Both the position numbers and the translations under genes were made by a program. The notes under the pieces were generated by a model, which had not been told where the DNA came from, did no database searches, and was given only the letters and a program-made list of their open reading frames with translations. Shown here piece by piece: positions 9,295 through 21,282 of a DNA stretch of 64,000 bases (position 1 is the stretch's first letter; each line of letters begins with the position of its first letter). This stretch comes from Dichetophora obliterata (Eukaryota > Arthropoda > Insecta > Diptera > Sciomyzidae): contig OY986437.1 in the NCBI GenBank assembly GCA_963920525.1, positions 91,848,213 through 91,912,212 on the forward strand, written 5' to 3'.

Positions 9295-10755
9295 CTACAT
9301 CTTGTAGCGACGGGAATGTCGATGAGCCTCTATGTATGTTAGTTTCGATATAAGTAGGGCGGGGAATGTGCATAGTAGGTGCTCCAGGGTCTCCACAGTG
9401 CCCGGTTCCTTGCACTTCCTGCAGTTGTCATCCGTGGTAATGCCAAGCTTCCTCGCGTGGGCTCCCGTCATGCAGTGACCAGTGAGCATGCCCACTAGTG
9501 TCGTGCAATCTTTGCGCGGGCGTGCTAAGATGAACAGAATTCGTTTTTCGCATTGTGCATTGCACATGATTTTCGAGATTTTGCACGATGTCGTATCTCT
9601 CCATCTACGATTCACTGCTAGTGTGGCTCTTCTTTCGAGGTTCCTGTACAACTCTTGTAGCGGAGTAAGTACATGTTCTGCGAGTTCTGATTCCAGCCCG
9701 GCGCCTTCCTTTGCTAAACCATCTGCCATATCGTTTCCCTCAATGCCCTGGTGGCTAGGGACCCAGTAGATGCGCACTCTTTTCGAAGCGCATAGTGCAT
9801 CTAGTGCATCTCTGCCAGCCAAGACACTTTTGGACTTGATGCTAGTGGAGCGCATGGATTTGATCGCCGCTTGACTGTCAACGAAAATGTTGATGTAAGA
9901 GTGTTGTTTGTCCATGCTGAGGGCTATCTCAGCAGCCTTCCTTATGGCAAATATTTCCGCCTGGAAGATACTGCAGTGGTTCGGCAGCTTATATAGCTGC
10001 CTTATATTAGGCTCTGCGCAATACACCGCCACACCTACCCCTGTAAATATGTTGACCGTCTGCTGTGCTTGTTCTATACCTTTGCACCAGTCATTTGGTC
10101 CCAGAAGAGTTCGTGCTTTGGAATTGACTATCGTGCGAGGCACCATGTAGTCCGTGCTACTAGGTAGATCCTTTCCGATTGTACAATTTCCAAAATTTTG
10201 AATGTGCATGTTGCCTGCCGCCGTAAGGAGTGCCGTTTTTCCGGCTATTTTTGCGTGTATGTCCAGGGGGTCCATACTTAGAATGGTTTCAAGCGCTTTA
10301 GTTGGAATTGACTTCAATGCCCCCGTGATGCATAGCGCTGCCTGCCGCTGAGTTTTCTCCAAGTGCCTGAGGAATGTTGATTTGTTCACAGCCGGCCACC
10401 ACACAATAATTCCATAGAGTAGAATAGGACGCACTACCGTTACATAGATCGAGTGCATCAGAAAGGGTGAGAGACCCCAGGTACTGCCTAGGATCTTCTT
10501 GGATGTGTATAGCGCAATTGTGGATTTCTTGACCCTTTCTTCCACTTTGGTTTTCCATGACAGCTTGCTGTCCAAGACGACTCCTAGATATATTGTGTGA
10601 GTTTTCGGTATGAGACGTATATCGTTCAATTTCGGTGGTATCCACTGTGGTATCTTGTACCTTTTCGTGAACAGAACCAGATCCGTTTTCTCTGCGTTAA
10701 TACTAAGACCGACTGAATTTGACCATCTAAGTACATCTTTGAGTGTGCTCTCCAT
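9295..10755 (-). pseudogene. LOA-type LINE reverse transcriptase thumb and RNase H
   Basis: A 486-codon frame continues the reverse transcriptase with SNSVGLSINAEKTDLVLFTK and TIYLGVVLDSKLSWKTKVEE. It then carries ITGALKSIPTKALETIL and a ribonuclease H domain: VAVYC, FQAEIFAIRKAAEIAL, INIFVDSQAAIKSM and IYWVPSHQGIEGNDMADGLA. The RNase H acidic residues (E, D, D) are visible. This activity removes the RNA strand during copying. A His/Cys tail CRKCKEPGTVETLEHLLC follows. The last residues run into a non-homologous frame near 9360. It is the longest intact part of this element. Confidence 0.9.
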
Positions 10756-11601
10756 TATGGAGCTTACTGTTGATAGACATTTCCCTTCTATAAATTTGCT
10801 TATGTCGTCTGCATAGACAGTTATCCTCGAGGCTCTACCTGCGAACTTTTCGAGCAGTTCTAACTACAAGATGCCATAGTAGTGGCGAGAGGACCCCTCC
10901 CTGGGGTGTCCCACTGCGAGCTTCCCTTACCATGGATTTAGTGCCCCACTCAGCCCGCACCTTTCCGCAGCTTAGCAACTTGTCTAACCATAGGTTTATT
11001 GCTAGGGATTGCGGTGATTGATACATTGTTGAAGGCACCTGAGACGTCTAGAAACGCCCCGAGTGCGTATTCCTTGTGGTGGAGGGCTTTTCTAGAGTTA
11101 CTACTAGGGAATGTAGTGCCGTTTCAACCGATTTCCCTTTCGTGTATGCGTGCTGGTTGGTTGATAACTGGATTGAATTGTTTCTTAGGTGCAAGTCAAT
11201 CAGTTTCTCGAGCGTTTTGAGTACAAAGGAGGTCAGACTTATTGGCCTGTAGTCTCTCTGACAGGGATGGCTGCTCTTACCTGCCTTCGGTAAGAATACA
11301 ACCCTCGCTGTCCTCCAAGCCACAGGAACATAGTTTAGCCTGATGAATCCGTCATATTGTATATATTCTTCAGCCAAGGGACGACTCGCGATTGAGCCGT
11401 TTTCACATGGCAGGAATTATACCGTCTGGTGCCGGAGATTTGTATCCCGAGAACGAGTTTATAGCCCATACGATTTCGTCCGACGTTATTAAGTCGTGTG
11501 GAACCTGTAGCGGGGTTGTCCTGTTTCCTCGTATTATAGCAGTGTTTGGAGCTTCGGTACAGCCAGGAAAATGTGCCTTTAAAAGCACCTCGAGGGATTC
11601 C
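10756..11601 (-). pseudogene. LOA-type LINE reverse transcriptase, N-terminal part (frameshifted)
   Basis: Three consecutive frames on the - strand carry the ordered motifs. FSGYKSPAPDGIIPAM lies at about 11403-11460. WRTARVVFLPKAGK and CQRDYRPISLTSFVLKTLEK lie in 11048-11377, with NQHAYTKGKSVETALH. EARSGTPQGGVLSPLLW lies in 10835-11038. The catalytic VYADDI is at about 10801-10818 in the frame of the following RNase H block. Frame changes lie near 11390, 11045 and 10840. The first ATG, at 11603, is not the native start because the element is truncated there. Confidence 0.85.
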
Positions 11602-11615
11602 AAAATAAGACAATA

Positions 11616-12184
11616 ATACTCAATAAAAAGCTTTATTTCAGTTGGTAATAAGAATAAAAATTACTAAGCCAATACCAATACAACATTTATGTGTTATTAT
11701 TAAAGAGAGGATTTTTATGCAAAAACATAAGCAAGTAATATGCAAGCAATATGCAGAATATATGCAGATTATATGCAAAATATATGCAAGATATATGCAA
11801 AAATTGTAATAAATAAAAACGAAATAATTAGGTTTTACTGCTTATTAAGGACTTTCTCTGAGCTTTTTCTAAATCATTTGTATAAACTAGTGTGAACAAC
11901 TGTAGACGAGGGGCGACCGACCGAAAGAATGAATGCGATTTTGAATTTTTGTTGTTTTGTAATCACAGGTTGTCGAAATCGGGATGTAAAGATTAAGAGT
12001 TGACAGCGTATTGCACTGAGCAACTGCTGACAATGTTTGTAATGCATATGTGGAAAAAATTTTTATATGAAATAAAACCAATTTTGTAACAACTACAACA
12101 AATGTATTTCTATAGTAAACCATAAAGGAAATCAATTTTTAAAATAAACAAAGCAGAAAAAGAAAAATATCGTTACGGTATGTC
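11616..12184. other. AT-rich spacer with a degenerate ATATGCAA repeat
   Basis: About eight imperfect copies of a short unit (ATATGCAA or ATATGCAG) lie at about 11735-11800. I see nothing else recognisable. Confidence 0.45.
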
Positions 12185-13740
12185 ACAGTATTCTAGTAGG
12201 TTTTTTTCTAAATTTTCAACTGTAAATTTTTGTCTTCTATCAATTAATATTAATTTAAACGCCGAAAAAGATCGCTCAACACCACAGAAGGTAATTGGCG
12301 CGAAAGTATATTTATTCCATAACGTGGGATTTATAGAAATTTCCGAAGAATCGGCTTTTGGATTATTTAAAACTAGCTGAACCCGGTGTGCTGCGCTACT
12401 CCTCTCGTTATAAAATAAAATTAAAAGTATTTATATATTTTTCACGCCATCTAATTTTCGAAATAAGTCCACCCCAGCGCCACCTACCGTGTCCATTTAT
12501 ACACAAATTATTTTCTTATGATCAAACAAACATACATTCTGAATTTCAGTTAAATTGGTCCATAAATTCAAATGTTCGATAAAAGTCCACCCCAGTGCCA
12601 CCTATCGGGTCCAAATATAGCCTATGTTACCCACCGTACCAAGATGAACATTACCTGAAAATTTTATCAAAATCGGCCCAGCCGTTTTGGAGTCCATACG
12701 TTACATACATACACACATCCTATTTTATATATAGGATTATGCTTAATATCCATAACTCTTCTAAAAATTAATTTTTCGATAAAACACTGTCCATTTTCTT
12801 CCTAACTTCTTCTCCACAAACTCCAGGTACTGTTTTTAATACTTCTTTAAAGTCAAGAATCAACTGCATTGACTCATTAGATACATATCTTGCTGCTCTA
12901 ACTTAGTTATCGTTGTTGGGATCATAAAGAAATCAGCTTGAATAAACATGACGTCGCTTAAAAGTGTTGCTTTTTTTAATGCTTCTTGAGCCGATTCAAT
13001 GCACTGTGCCTCAGAAGGACCCAGTCGTTGTAGGAACTGTAATTTTTTATTGTAATTTGTTTTTAGTGAAAGAAAAGCGGAAATAAAAAAGAGGCTACCT
13101 CTGCGATTTTAGTGTGCCTATCTGCGTAAAAGAGGGCAGCTTTTATCCACGTACCCCTTCTCGTTATGATAGGTACTGACGGTAAGGGCGCATCCTTCAA
13201 AATTTCTTTATAAATAGCGATCCGTGAAGGTTATTTTAAGAGGACTTTCTTTGTTGCCGAAATCAACTAATTGACTGAGGGGAAGTTAGTCTAATTTGTT
13301 CGGCAACGCGACTCAAACCGTAGGCTAAGCAAGTTAAATGCTTCATATTAGGGTATAAAACATTCAAATGTTTTCCAGCTTTAATCATGTATGCGGCAGC
13401 ATCGGTAACAAACAGCACCACTTTATCTGCATTTCCTCCATTAGGCCACGACTTCAAAATAGACGAGTTCACTTATCTCGCAAAGGAAGCATGATTTGTT
13501 TGCTCCAGTTCTGTGCAACATAGCAAATACGAATTTGAAGCTTCATAGCCAACTAACTAACCAACTTTCCAACGACACAATTGGCTATATACCGTCCCAA
13601 TGTGTCTGTTGTCTCATCCACATAAATCCATATATAGCTGGTTCCTATATCTTGACGAATTTTTACTTACTATCCACAATACATTGCGGCTCTGCTATTG
13701 CATTTTTTCTTTGTTTTCCATTTTTTGAAAAAACTTAAAA
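12185..13740 (-). pseudogene. hAT-family transposase, decayed and split by a Helitron
   Basis: On the - strand, from high to low coordinates, I read hAT-type pieces: YIWIYVDETTDTLGRYIAN at about 13570-13635, with the conserved DETTD acidic block; then VVLFVTDAAAYMIKAGKHLN and LTCLAYGLSRVAEQIR at 13275-13410; then DAPLPSVPIITRRGTWIKAA at about 13130-13190. At 12190-12330 comes the C-terminal dimerisation motif VERSFSAFKLILIDRRQKFT, with NLEKNLLEYC. The catalytic domain is interrupted by stops and frameshifts. A 364-bp Helitron sits between the middle part and the C-terminus. The junction with the LINE ORF1 relic is near 13740. The hAT assignment is firm, the family within hAT is not. Confidence 0.8.
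12373..12736 (-). mobile_element. Non-autonomous Helitron, 364 bp
   Basis: On the - strand the element starts TCCTATATATAAAATA directly after a host A and ends CCGGGTTCAGCTAG directly before a host T, the classic Helitron 5'-TC...CTRR-3' ends with insertion between A and T. Internal sequence (AAGTCCACCCCAGCGCCACC, CGGCCCAGCCGTTTTGGAGT) matches the ends of the large Helitron at 47768-53208. It contains a 118-bp repeat unit once and a partial second copy, against two units and a partial third in the large copy. It was presumably mobilised by a relative of that element. It lies inside the hAT transposase relic. Confidence 0.85.
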
Positions 13741-13754
13741 TATTTAACTCTGAC

Positions 13755-14853
13755 ATCTACCGGCCAGAGCGATGGATTATTTTACAAAGAGAAGAAGAAA
13801 TTCCAAGTCTGAAATTTACTCGAGTAAGAGATTCTAACAGCACATCTTTCTTTACCAGCTTATGACATGCTAGATGATGTCTAGCAACATTCGTATGATT
13901 AGTAACATATGTAATAATGTCAACTTCAGATACTGTTGGTTTAAAAGATGCCAAATGAACCCATTTTTTCGATCAGCAACAGCCAGTTCAGAAGTAAGAT
14001 TTTGTCCAACAGTAGTTGAACGCTTATTAACATTAGCACTTTTATTAAGAGTCCAATCATTATTCTCTTTTGAACGAGAAGACGGCAGAGCATTCGATGC
14101 AATTGAAGATGATGTGAGAGCATTAGAAGCAGGTGCAACAACAATTTCATCATGAGCAACTCGAGCTGCAGCACTCAGATTTGACGGAGCTTTTAAAACC
14201 TCATCATACGGCAGAGCGCCAAAACTAGATCCAAAACCAACAACAGGTACAGCAGCAGCAGCAGCAGTATTAGACTCACCCCCATTATGTGAGGGAGAGC
14301 ACAGATCAATAAGAGCAGCATCATCAACGTTTACGACAACATTACCAGCAAGCAAAGAATTAACTTTTGGCACAGCAGTCCCACCAACAACAGTTGACTT
14401 AGATGTTTTATTAGACAAAGCAGCAACAGTTTCAGTAGAGTTTGATGAACTTGTAGATTGAGACTTAGTTGTAGCAACAACATTTGAATTTTTGGGCAGA
14501 AGTTGAGCATTATTTTTTGCACTGTTCCCGTTAGGAGGAGCACTTTGAGTTATAAAAGTTTTGATCTCTTTGACTTCATTGACTAACTGAGCAACTGAAG
14601 ATGCATTGTTAACACAATCATTACAATTAAAAACAATATTAGGATGCGAAATTAGCAAATAAAACAGATGATCGTCAATGCTGACACACAGTTTGTGAAA
14701 GAAACCTTTACAATTATTGCAAGGTAAAGCACTTCCTTTGCCTATAGATTTATTGCAGGCACCACAGCGCGAACGCAGCGACATTTTAAGAGCGACCGTT
14801 CGTAATGATTTATCATGCACGAATCCAATATCGAAATTTTGCGGAAGTTTCAC
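13755..14853 (-). pseudogene. LINE ORF1 protein with PHD-type zinc finger (CR1/Jockey-like), frameshifted
   Basis: A 327-codon frame starts at 14853. Residues about 32-80 form a PHD/RING-like finger: CGACNKSIGKGSALPCNNCK, GFFHKLC, then CNDC. A short helical stretch (VAQLVNEVKEIKTFI) and a long Ser/Asn/Ala/Val-rich linker follow. Near 13955 the frame shifts by one. The C-terminal domain then continues as HLASFKPTVSEVDIITYVTN, HHLACHKLVKKDVLLESLTR and VNFRLGI, ending at about 13755. Finger plus this C-terminal domain is the usual ORF1 (RNA-binding chaperone) of insect CR1/Jockey-like LINEs. No ORF2 follows, because the hAT relic begins instead. Confidence 0.75.
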
Positions 14854-15099
14854 TTACAAAAAGTAGACAGGAATATAAAGAAAATTCGTCAAGGAATTTA
14901 AATCAAAACGAGTAATAAAATTCGTGAAGGAATGTTATACCGCAACGTTGAAGAAGTGGAAACGCTGTATTGTTGCAGTTTAGCCTATGAACGATTCGGT
15001 GAATTACAACAATCATGAATATCTTCAAGTTGTTGTGATAGAGTGGAAAAAGCTAGGCGCTGACAACTGCTGCTTTGCATTATATTTTGTATAAATTTT

Positions 15100-15400
15100 T
15101 TTTAAGTCCAGCAGCTCATGCAGAAACTTCCTTCAAGAAATCATCACGAAAAGTTCGTCAATGATGCCGCGAACTGCTGGGTTGTTGTGAGCTTTAGTAG
15201 TAGTTGCGCCATTACGTTCACGTTTGATGGCATGTTTGAATGAGCTTTACTCATGCAATGGATGTGGTTGCAAGACCTCAATGTTTGCTTTTTACATTTC
15301 TTGGATGTCTTTGACTAGTTCACCAACACCAGCAGTCGTATTGTTGAACTCACATACTAACTTACATATACACTTTCTCTGTGGTTTGACTTTGTTGGAG
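15100..15400 (-). pseudogene. Possible second, more decayed LINE ORF1 fragment
   Basis: The - strand reads KCICKLVCEFNNTTAGVGEL then VKDIQEM, which resembles the CNDCVNNASSVAQLVNEVKE stretch of the ORF1 at 13755-14853. Several stops follow. It may be a diverged copy of the same protein family. Evidence is weak. Confidence 0.3.
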
Positions 15401-17670
15401 TGCATCCTCATCCTATACAAATATCTTTTCTTAAATTTTTTCAAGCTTCTAACTTTTATTTGAAAAGGAAACACACACATACGCACATACAAACAAAAAT
15501 GATTCCGAAATGAAGATTGGTGGAAAAAATTCTTTAATTTTATGTGTTTTCAAAGGTCAAAGCAATGAAATATTTTGTGAAGGAAATCGAATTAAAAAAT
15601 GTTTGTATTAAGAAAGTTCGGTGAAAAAACTAAAAAACCAAATTATCAACTACTCGAGAAATTTCTAGGTTACAATGTCAAGATGTGCTTCAATGTAAAT
15701 TTTTTAATAATATAGAAAATAAAATGACCTTTTTCTTTGGTACTCAAAAAGTTTGTGTTATTAACCCTGGATTTGTCAAACAAACACAGATGTTTTAAAT
15801 TGAGAACTTATGTTATTCATCATCAAGTTAAACAAAAGCAAAGAAATTTTTAAACAAAAAGATAATTTTTTCATTATAACTGCACTGTAATCCAAAGTAA
15901 ACGACATTAAAAACTCTCTACAATTAAATTAAATAATATTAAATATATTGTACAAAACCAGTGTTTTATTTGTGAACTAAAACCCAAGCAATGCAAAAAA
16001 TGCAAAATATTTCAAGTAAATTGTGTATCGTAAACTTTTTGTGCTTTTAACTTACAAACATTCGTTGTCGAATCGCAATAATTTTTGTTGGAAATTCTAC
16101 AAAGTTTTGAAATACATGCAAGATATGACGGACATAAAAGTGTTTTTGTGTAAGTCTTTTTACATATATTTTGCACTCCGTGTTTATGTGTGAATGCCTG
16201 CAATCACTACTCGTATAGTACACAGTCCTCAGCAAATTGAATGCAAAGAACTATGTATGTGTGTGTTCGTGTGAAAATGTAAAATATGCACAGTATTTCT
16301 ATAGCAACTTTATATTTGTTGCGTAAAAAAAAATCTAAAAATATTATTTTATATGTTTCTGAATGGCTGTTTTTGTGTTGCAGCAGATGTTTGGTTACAT
16401 TAGCAAATGCCTGTGTGTGTGTGTGTGGGTGGGTGTGTGTTTGAGCACAGATGTGCATTTAGTTTGCAATAAATAACACGCACACACATACATAAATAGC
16501 AAAAGCAACTATATTTCGAAGTTTAATACGAAAAATCAAATAAGAGTTAAAGCTTTTAAAACCCACAAAATGCAACTGTACACTTAAAAAAAAAGGCAAT
16601 AAAATTTGAAATATCATGTTGTTCTAACACAGAGAATAATGTTAGTCTTACTCACTTTAGCTGTATGCGTCAACAGATTTGCAGATAAATAGTAAGCTTT
16701 CAATTATGTAGGTACTTAAATACAAAAGTTCAATCTTTTGCAAAAATGTACACTATGCAAAATCGGAAAAAGTTCCTAATGAATAGTTTTAACAAGTTTT
16801 TTTTTAAGTTTAATTTCTTTCTTTAAAGAAGTTAACTGCATAGTTAATCGATTAGCACAAGTTAGACGAGAGAAATTATTTGGGGGACTTTATTGTCGTT
16901 TTTGATGTTTTTATTATTCAAAATTACAAAAAGGCTCTCAGTGATTTTTCTTTAAGAAATTGATTCAATTAGAATAAATTTTCGGCTATAACTGACTTAA
17001 AAGTCAAGCTATAATTAAGGCATTTTATTTCAAATTGACATTCAAATGGGCACCTCCCAGGAACGTACCGAGACCATTTTGATAGGGGAGGTTTTAGGTA
17101 TTTTCACCTACTGAATACCCTTAAGTGCCGACTTTTCTTAACACAACATAATTGCATTAATCAAAGTTACTAATCCGTTCGATCAATATAAATCTTAAAG
17201 GCAGTTGCCATATCGTTCTTTTTTTCAATGGCATTAAAATATTAGTATTTCAATACTATCGAATCAGCATTTAAATTTTTTTTTTTTATTACTTTAATAA
17301 TTTTTCAGTTTATATATCACTAAAAAATAAACAGAGCTTTACTATTCTATTCTATTAACTCTTTTTATAAACGTTTAAATTAATAATAATACAAACAATA
17401 ATAATAATTTGAATAGCTAAAAATATTAGAAATAAGTTTACAAGTATAATAACATTAAAGTATTATTTACTCTTTTTTTTAAGGTAGCCCATTTTTTTCA
17501 ATTTTATCTTAGTTTAATGAGATCAAATTTATTCTTTTCTGCTGAAAGTACTAGTAAGTCATTAAGACGTAGGTAATTTTGAGTGGTTCTTAAATAATTT
17601 TAACAAATTTTTTAAACTGCTTTTTTTCATGATTGAATTGTAAGCTATTTAGATCAAGTAAATTTAAAAA
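15401..17670. other. AT-rich sequence with TG/CA microsatellites
   Basis: GT-rich tracts lie at about 16250-16275 and 16410-16445. The short - strand frames at 16012-16458 fall on them and look spurious. I see nothing else. Confidence 0.4.
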
Positions 17671-17674
17671 AAGC

Positions 17675-17880
17675 AACAACAACAACAACAACTCTGTATA
17701 GAGTCAATCACTAACAGCCTGTTTCGGAAATCGCTACATTTCCTCTTCAGTAGTCTTGAGTGATTCAGCTGTGACTAATCACTGTTAAAATCTTATATGA
17801 TTTGATACCTGTTCGAACAAATTCATAAGAATTTTAACGTTCTCATTGGCCACTTAATCATATGACATTTGAAGCAGTAG
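17675..17880. repeat. Dispersed repeat, copy 1 (second copy at 58305-58470)
   Basis: It shares CAACTCTGTA-AGAGTCAAT, TTCAGTAG-CTTGAGT, AGCTGTGAC-AATC and GTTCGAA-AAA with 58305-58470 in the same order and direction. Both copies are preceded by CAACAA-type sequence. No coding content; class unknown. Confidence 0.65.
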
Positions 17881-17941
17881 CTATTTTCAGATCAAGCCTT
17901 TAACTCTACCAGGGTTGCCGTCTGTTCTAGTTGCTTCTTAC

Positions 17942-18362
17942 ACCAAAAAAATTTATTAGTAAAATTTTTACGCATGATATTAGTAAACAAAATATTCGTA
18001 CATTTTACAAATATTCGTACAATATACAAAGTATTTTAATTTTGTTATCTTTACGAATTCATTTGTAAAGTTTTTCTAATACATGATGTAGTATCTACGA
18101 ATATGTTCGTTTTATATACTAATAATAATCGTAAACAAAAATAAAACAATTCCTATTAGTGCACTTTACGAATGATTGTGTACATATAAATAAAAATATT
18201 CGTAAATTTCTCGTACGAATAACTTCGTAATTTCTTCCATTACATTTGTTGTATTTACTAATGCTTTTGTACTATTTACGAATGAAAAATCATATTAGTA
18301 GAAAAAATTCATTCGTAGGTTGACTGTACGAATTATTCGTAGAATGTACGAATAATTAGTTG
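17942..18362. repeat. MITE-like block rich in TTCGTA/TACGAA
   Basis: The hexamers TACGAA and TTCGTA occur many times here, far above background. The ends are imperfect inverted repeats: TATTCGTACATTTTACAAAT near 17990 and, inverted, at about 18322-18357. ATTAGTA also appears inverted at both ends. The pattern fits a MITE of about 420 bp with internal sub-repeats. Boundaries are approximate. Confidence 0.45.
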
Positions 18363-19133
18363 AGTTTAAAAAATTGAAAACAAAAATACTCCTTTTTTCA
18401 TTTGGAATAATTAATCAGTTGAAACGTATTATTTTGTTTTTAAGCGCCGGTAAAATAAATATGTCTCTTTATAAAATGTTTCCAATTAACTAACAGTAGT
18501 CTCAATCATTTATTTATTTCATTAATTTTTTTCGGTGACATAACATAAGTGAACAATTAAAATTTATTGAAATGTATTGAAAAAACCAGGAATATGAATA
18601 AAGGGTAGGATAAACACAATTATCAGGGACATCTGCTAATTGCGAAAAAGACGAGGTGAGTACCTTATGTTTTATTTTGATTATTTATGTGCGAGCGATA
18701 ATTGATGACATGAGTAAATGAAGGTGATATGCTGCATTTTCTAATTTTCGGTGTTCTATGCATGGATAAAGGTCTTATATGCATAAAAACAATTTTAAAG
18801 CTTAAAGCAGCCGTGTTTGTTGCTATTTTATAAATTAACTACTTCACAAAGTTTGATTTAGTATTGATTTCAGTACAAATGTGAAAGTTTGAACTCTATT
18901 TTCTCGAAACTAGACTTTTGCGACATATTATAGTTTATGCTTATATGTCCACCTACGTAATACGTTTTTTTTTAATTTAGTTTCTGTTCGGATCATCAAA
19001 GGATGGAGCTCTGGAGATCTTAAACCAATTTTGCAATTTATTAATAAATGAAGTCTTTCCCAAACATATTAACAAATTGAAGAGCTCGGAAGCATTCAAT
19101 TTGTAGAGTAGTGTTATTTGCTTAAACAATTAA

Positions 19134-19228
19134 AAGTTTAAGTGACCTCAACTCCAAAAAAGTGCTTTTGGACCAAGTACGACGAAAGGGTCCAAAACAC
19201 CTTTTTGGAGTTTATGTCACTTAAACTT
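19134..19228. repeat. 41-bp inverted repeat (hairpin)
   Basis: The arms 19134-19174 and 19188-19228 pair along almost their full length around a 13-nt loop. The ends AAGTTTAAGTGAC and the centre TTTTGGACC are exact. It may be a very short MITE or a transcribed hairpin. Confidence 0.75.
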
Positions 19229-19922
19229 ATAAATTATTAATATGCAATCACTCTTATAATTATAACTTAACAGAAAATAATTTTTTTTTTTTTTATTTGC
19301 TGAAATTTTAGATGCAATTAAGATTATTGTATTCCGGCTTATTCAAGCAGTCTTAACACTTTCCCGAATCAGCAAGAAAGCACTTGCTTCCTACAATAAT
19401 CTTTCACAACAAAAAAATAAATTGTATACCGTAAACGAATCCCGAAAATCGTTCATCCTGGTTTGTCAAACAGTTACTGAATACAAGAAAACGTATTATT
19501 GCAAGGTAGTATTGCAAAAAAAAAAACGGTAACACCGTATATTTCTGCAATCGGATCCATTTTTGAGCCACAACATTTTATGGTGGGTTTTTTCAAATCA
19601 TTGGACGTATGCTTCAAGTCATATTTTATTTTTAATATGCAACACCCAGGGGCATCGGAAAACATGTGAGAGTTTATAAATAAGCAATTTTACCAAATGG
19701 CAAGTGGCAGAGCAAAAACAAATCCGACAACTGATGCCATTTTGCATGACATTCAATATAAGTAGAAATATTGTAAATGTTAACTGTTTCATATATTTTA
19801 AACTCCTTCGAAACACAGCATTAAAAAACATGCAATTAACATCTTATGTTATATTATCTTATGTTCTTATGTTATTCAAAATAGTATTAAGCTTTATTAT
19901 AATTAATTTAGTTGTATGTATG

Positions 19923-20886
19923 TTAGGGCGGGTCAATTAAAAAATCGGCCATTGCACAGTGAAAATCGTATTCTAGGGATGAAAATAAGAAACTTTGCCC
20001 GAGGAATTATACCTCTCAAACAAATTTTAATGCCCCAACTTTTGACTTTTGTGCCGTCAAAAACATCTGAATTTTTCGCCATAGCTCCCAAACCATACAT
20101 CCTACAAAGACAATTTATGCTCCAAAATGTTTCTAATACATTTATACACAAGACTGCATTTTTAGAAAACAAAAATTTTTTTTCAAGAATCTTAGTTTTC
20201 TACGTCATTTTTGGTGATTTTCTAGTTTTTTTTTTAGCCATAACTCCCTAACTATGCATCAAAAAAGGATGATTTATGAACCAAAATGTTCGTTAAGCTA
20301 CTGCCCACAAGACTGCAAATTATAAAAATTGCATTTCATGTTCATTTCTTACGTCCTTTTTTATGAACTTTTTCTTTTTTTCTATTTTTTTGCTATGAAT
20401 TCGCCCTAAAATCCAAACTACATATCAGGGAAGGACGATTCATGCATTAAAAAGATCACCATGATCAGTTGTAGAACACTTTTTGGAGTACAAGTATGCC
20501 AAAAACTTCTGGATTTTTCACCATAACTCCCAAACCATACATTCTACAAGAACGAATTATACTTCAAAATGTTTCTAATACATTTATACACAAGACTGCA
20601 TTTTTAGAAAAAAAAAATTTTTCAAGAGTTTTTTACGTCATTTTTAGTGATTTTCTAGTGTTTTTTTTTTAGCCATAACTCCCTAGTCATACACCATAAA
20701 AGGACGATTTATGCACCAAAATGTATAAAAATAAATAAAATAAATAAAACATAAATAAAATTAATTAAATAAAGTGCACTTTATTAACATAACTCCCTAG
20801 TCATACACCATAAAAGGACGATTTATGCACCAAAATGTATAAAAATAAATAAAATAAATAAAACATAAATAAAATTAATTAAATAA
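19923..20886. repeat. Degenerate tandem repeat with a recent 99-bp exact duplication
   Basis: A core of about 54 bp (GCCATAACTCCC...ATTTATGCACCAAAATGT) recurs at about 20080, 20237, 20402, 20521, 20672 and 20786. There is also a larger duplication with a period of about 440 bp (20057 against 20499). The last two cores lie in a 99-bp segment repeated without a single change at 20674-20772 and 20788-20886 (period 114), so that step is recent. The frames crossing it are not genes. Confidence 0.7.
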
Positions 20887-21282
20887 TGAATCAACAAGTT
20901 TAAGTTGACAAATTACATGCTTAGATACATAGTTTATCACAGCACTCGAAATGCATATTTTTGAAATAATCCTACAGTAGTGCCTTGCTTATGACGAAAA
21001 AATATTTGTTAATTGAAAATATATTATATATATTAATTTTTTAGTTGAAACCATTGTTTATTTGGCTGTAGAAAGAACGAATGCTAAAATATCTAGTCAA
21101 ACCGAGTTTAAACGTCCAATTTTGGTGAGTTTAACTTGAGTAAAATTTAAACTCGTGCTGAAAAACTGGCCTTAATGATCATTATTCATACCTTTAAAAA
21201 GATATGTGGATTTTAATTCTTAAGTTATATTCAATTATACATAAGCTGAAGAAGTTATTACTTATTATTACTAAATCCTTTT

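Larger units (their letters stand above)
9130..11601 (-). mobile_element. LOA/I-type non-LTR retrotransposon with RNase H, 5'-truncated, 14-bp target duplication
   Basis: AAAATAAGACAATA flanks the block exactly on both sides (9116-9129 and 11602-11615). The element reads on the - strand: reverse transcriptase (11603 to about 10300), RNase H (about 9970-9700), a Cys-rich tail, and a 3' end made of TAACCTAACCTAA repeats at 9130. An RNase H domain plus the CRKCKEPGTVETLEHLLC tail points to the LOA/I group of LINEs. I prefer LOA from the ITGALKSIPTKALETIL motif. The 5' end lies inside the reverse transcriptase, so this is a truncated, dead copy with several frame changes. Confidence 0.9.

Noticed and set aside
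16012..16458. Three - strand frames with His/Thr-rich ends
   Set aside because: They are products of TG/CA microsatellite sequence.
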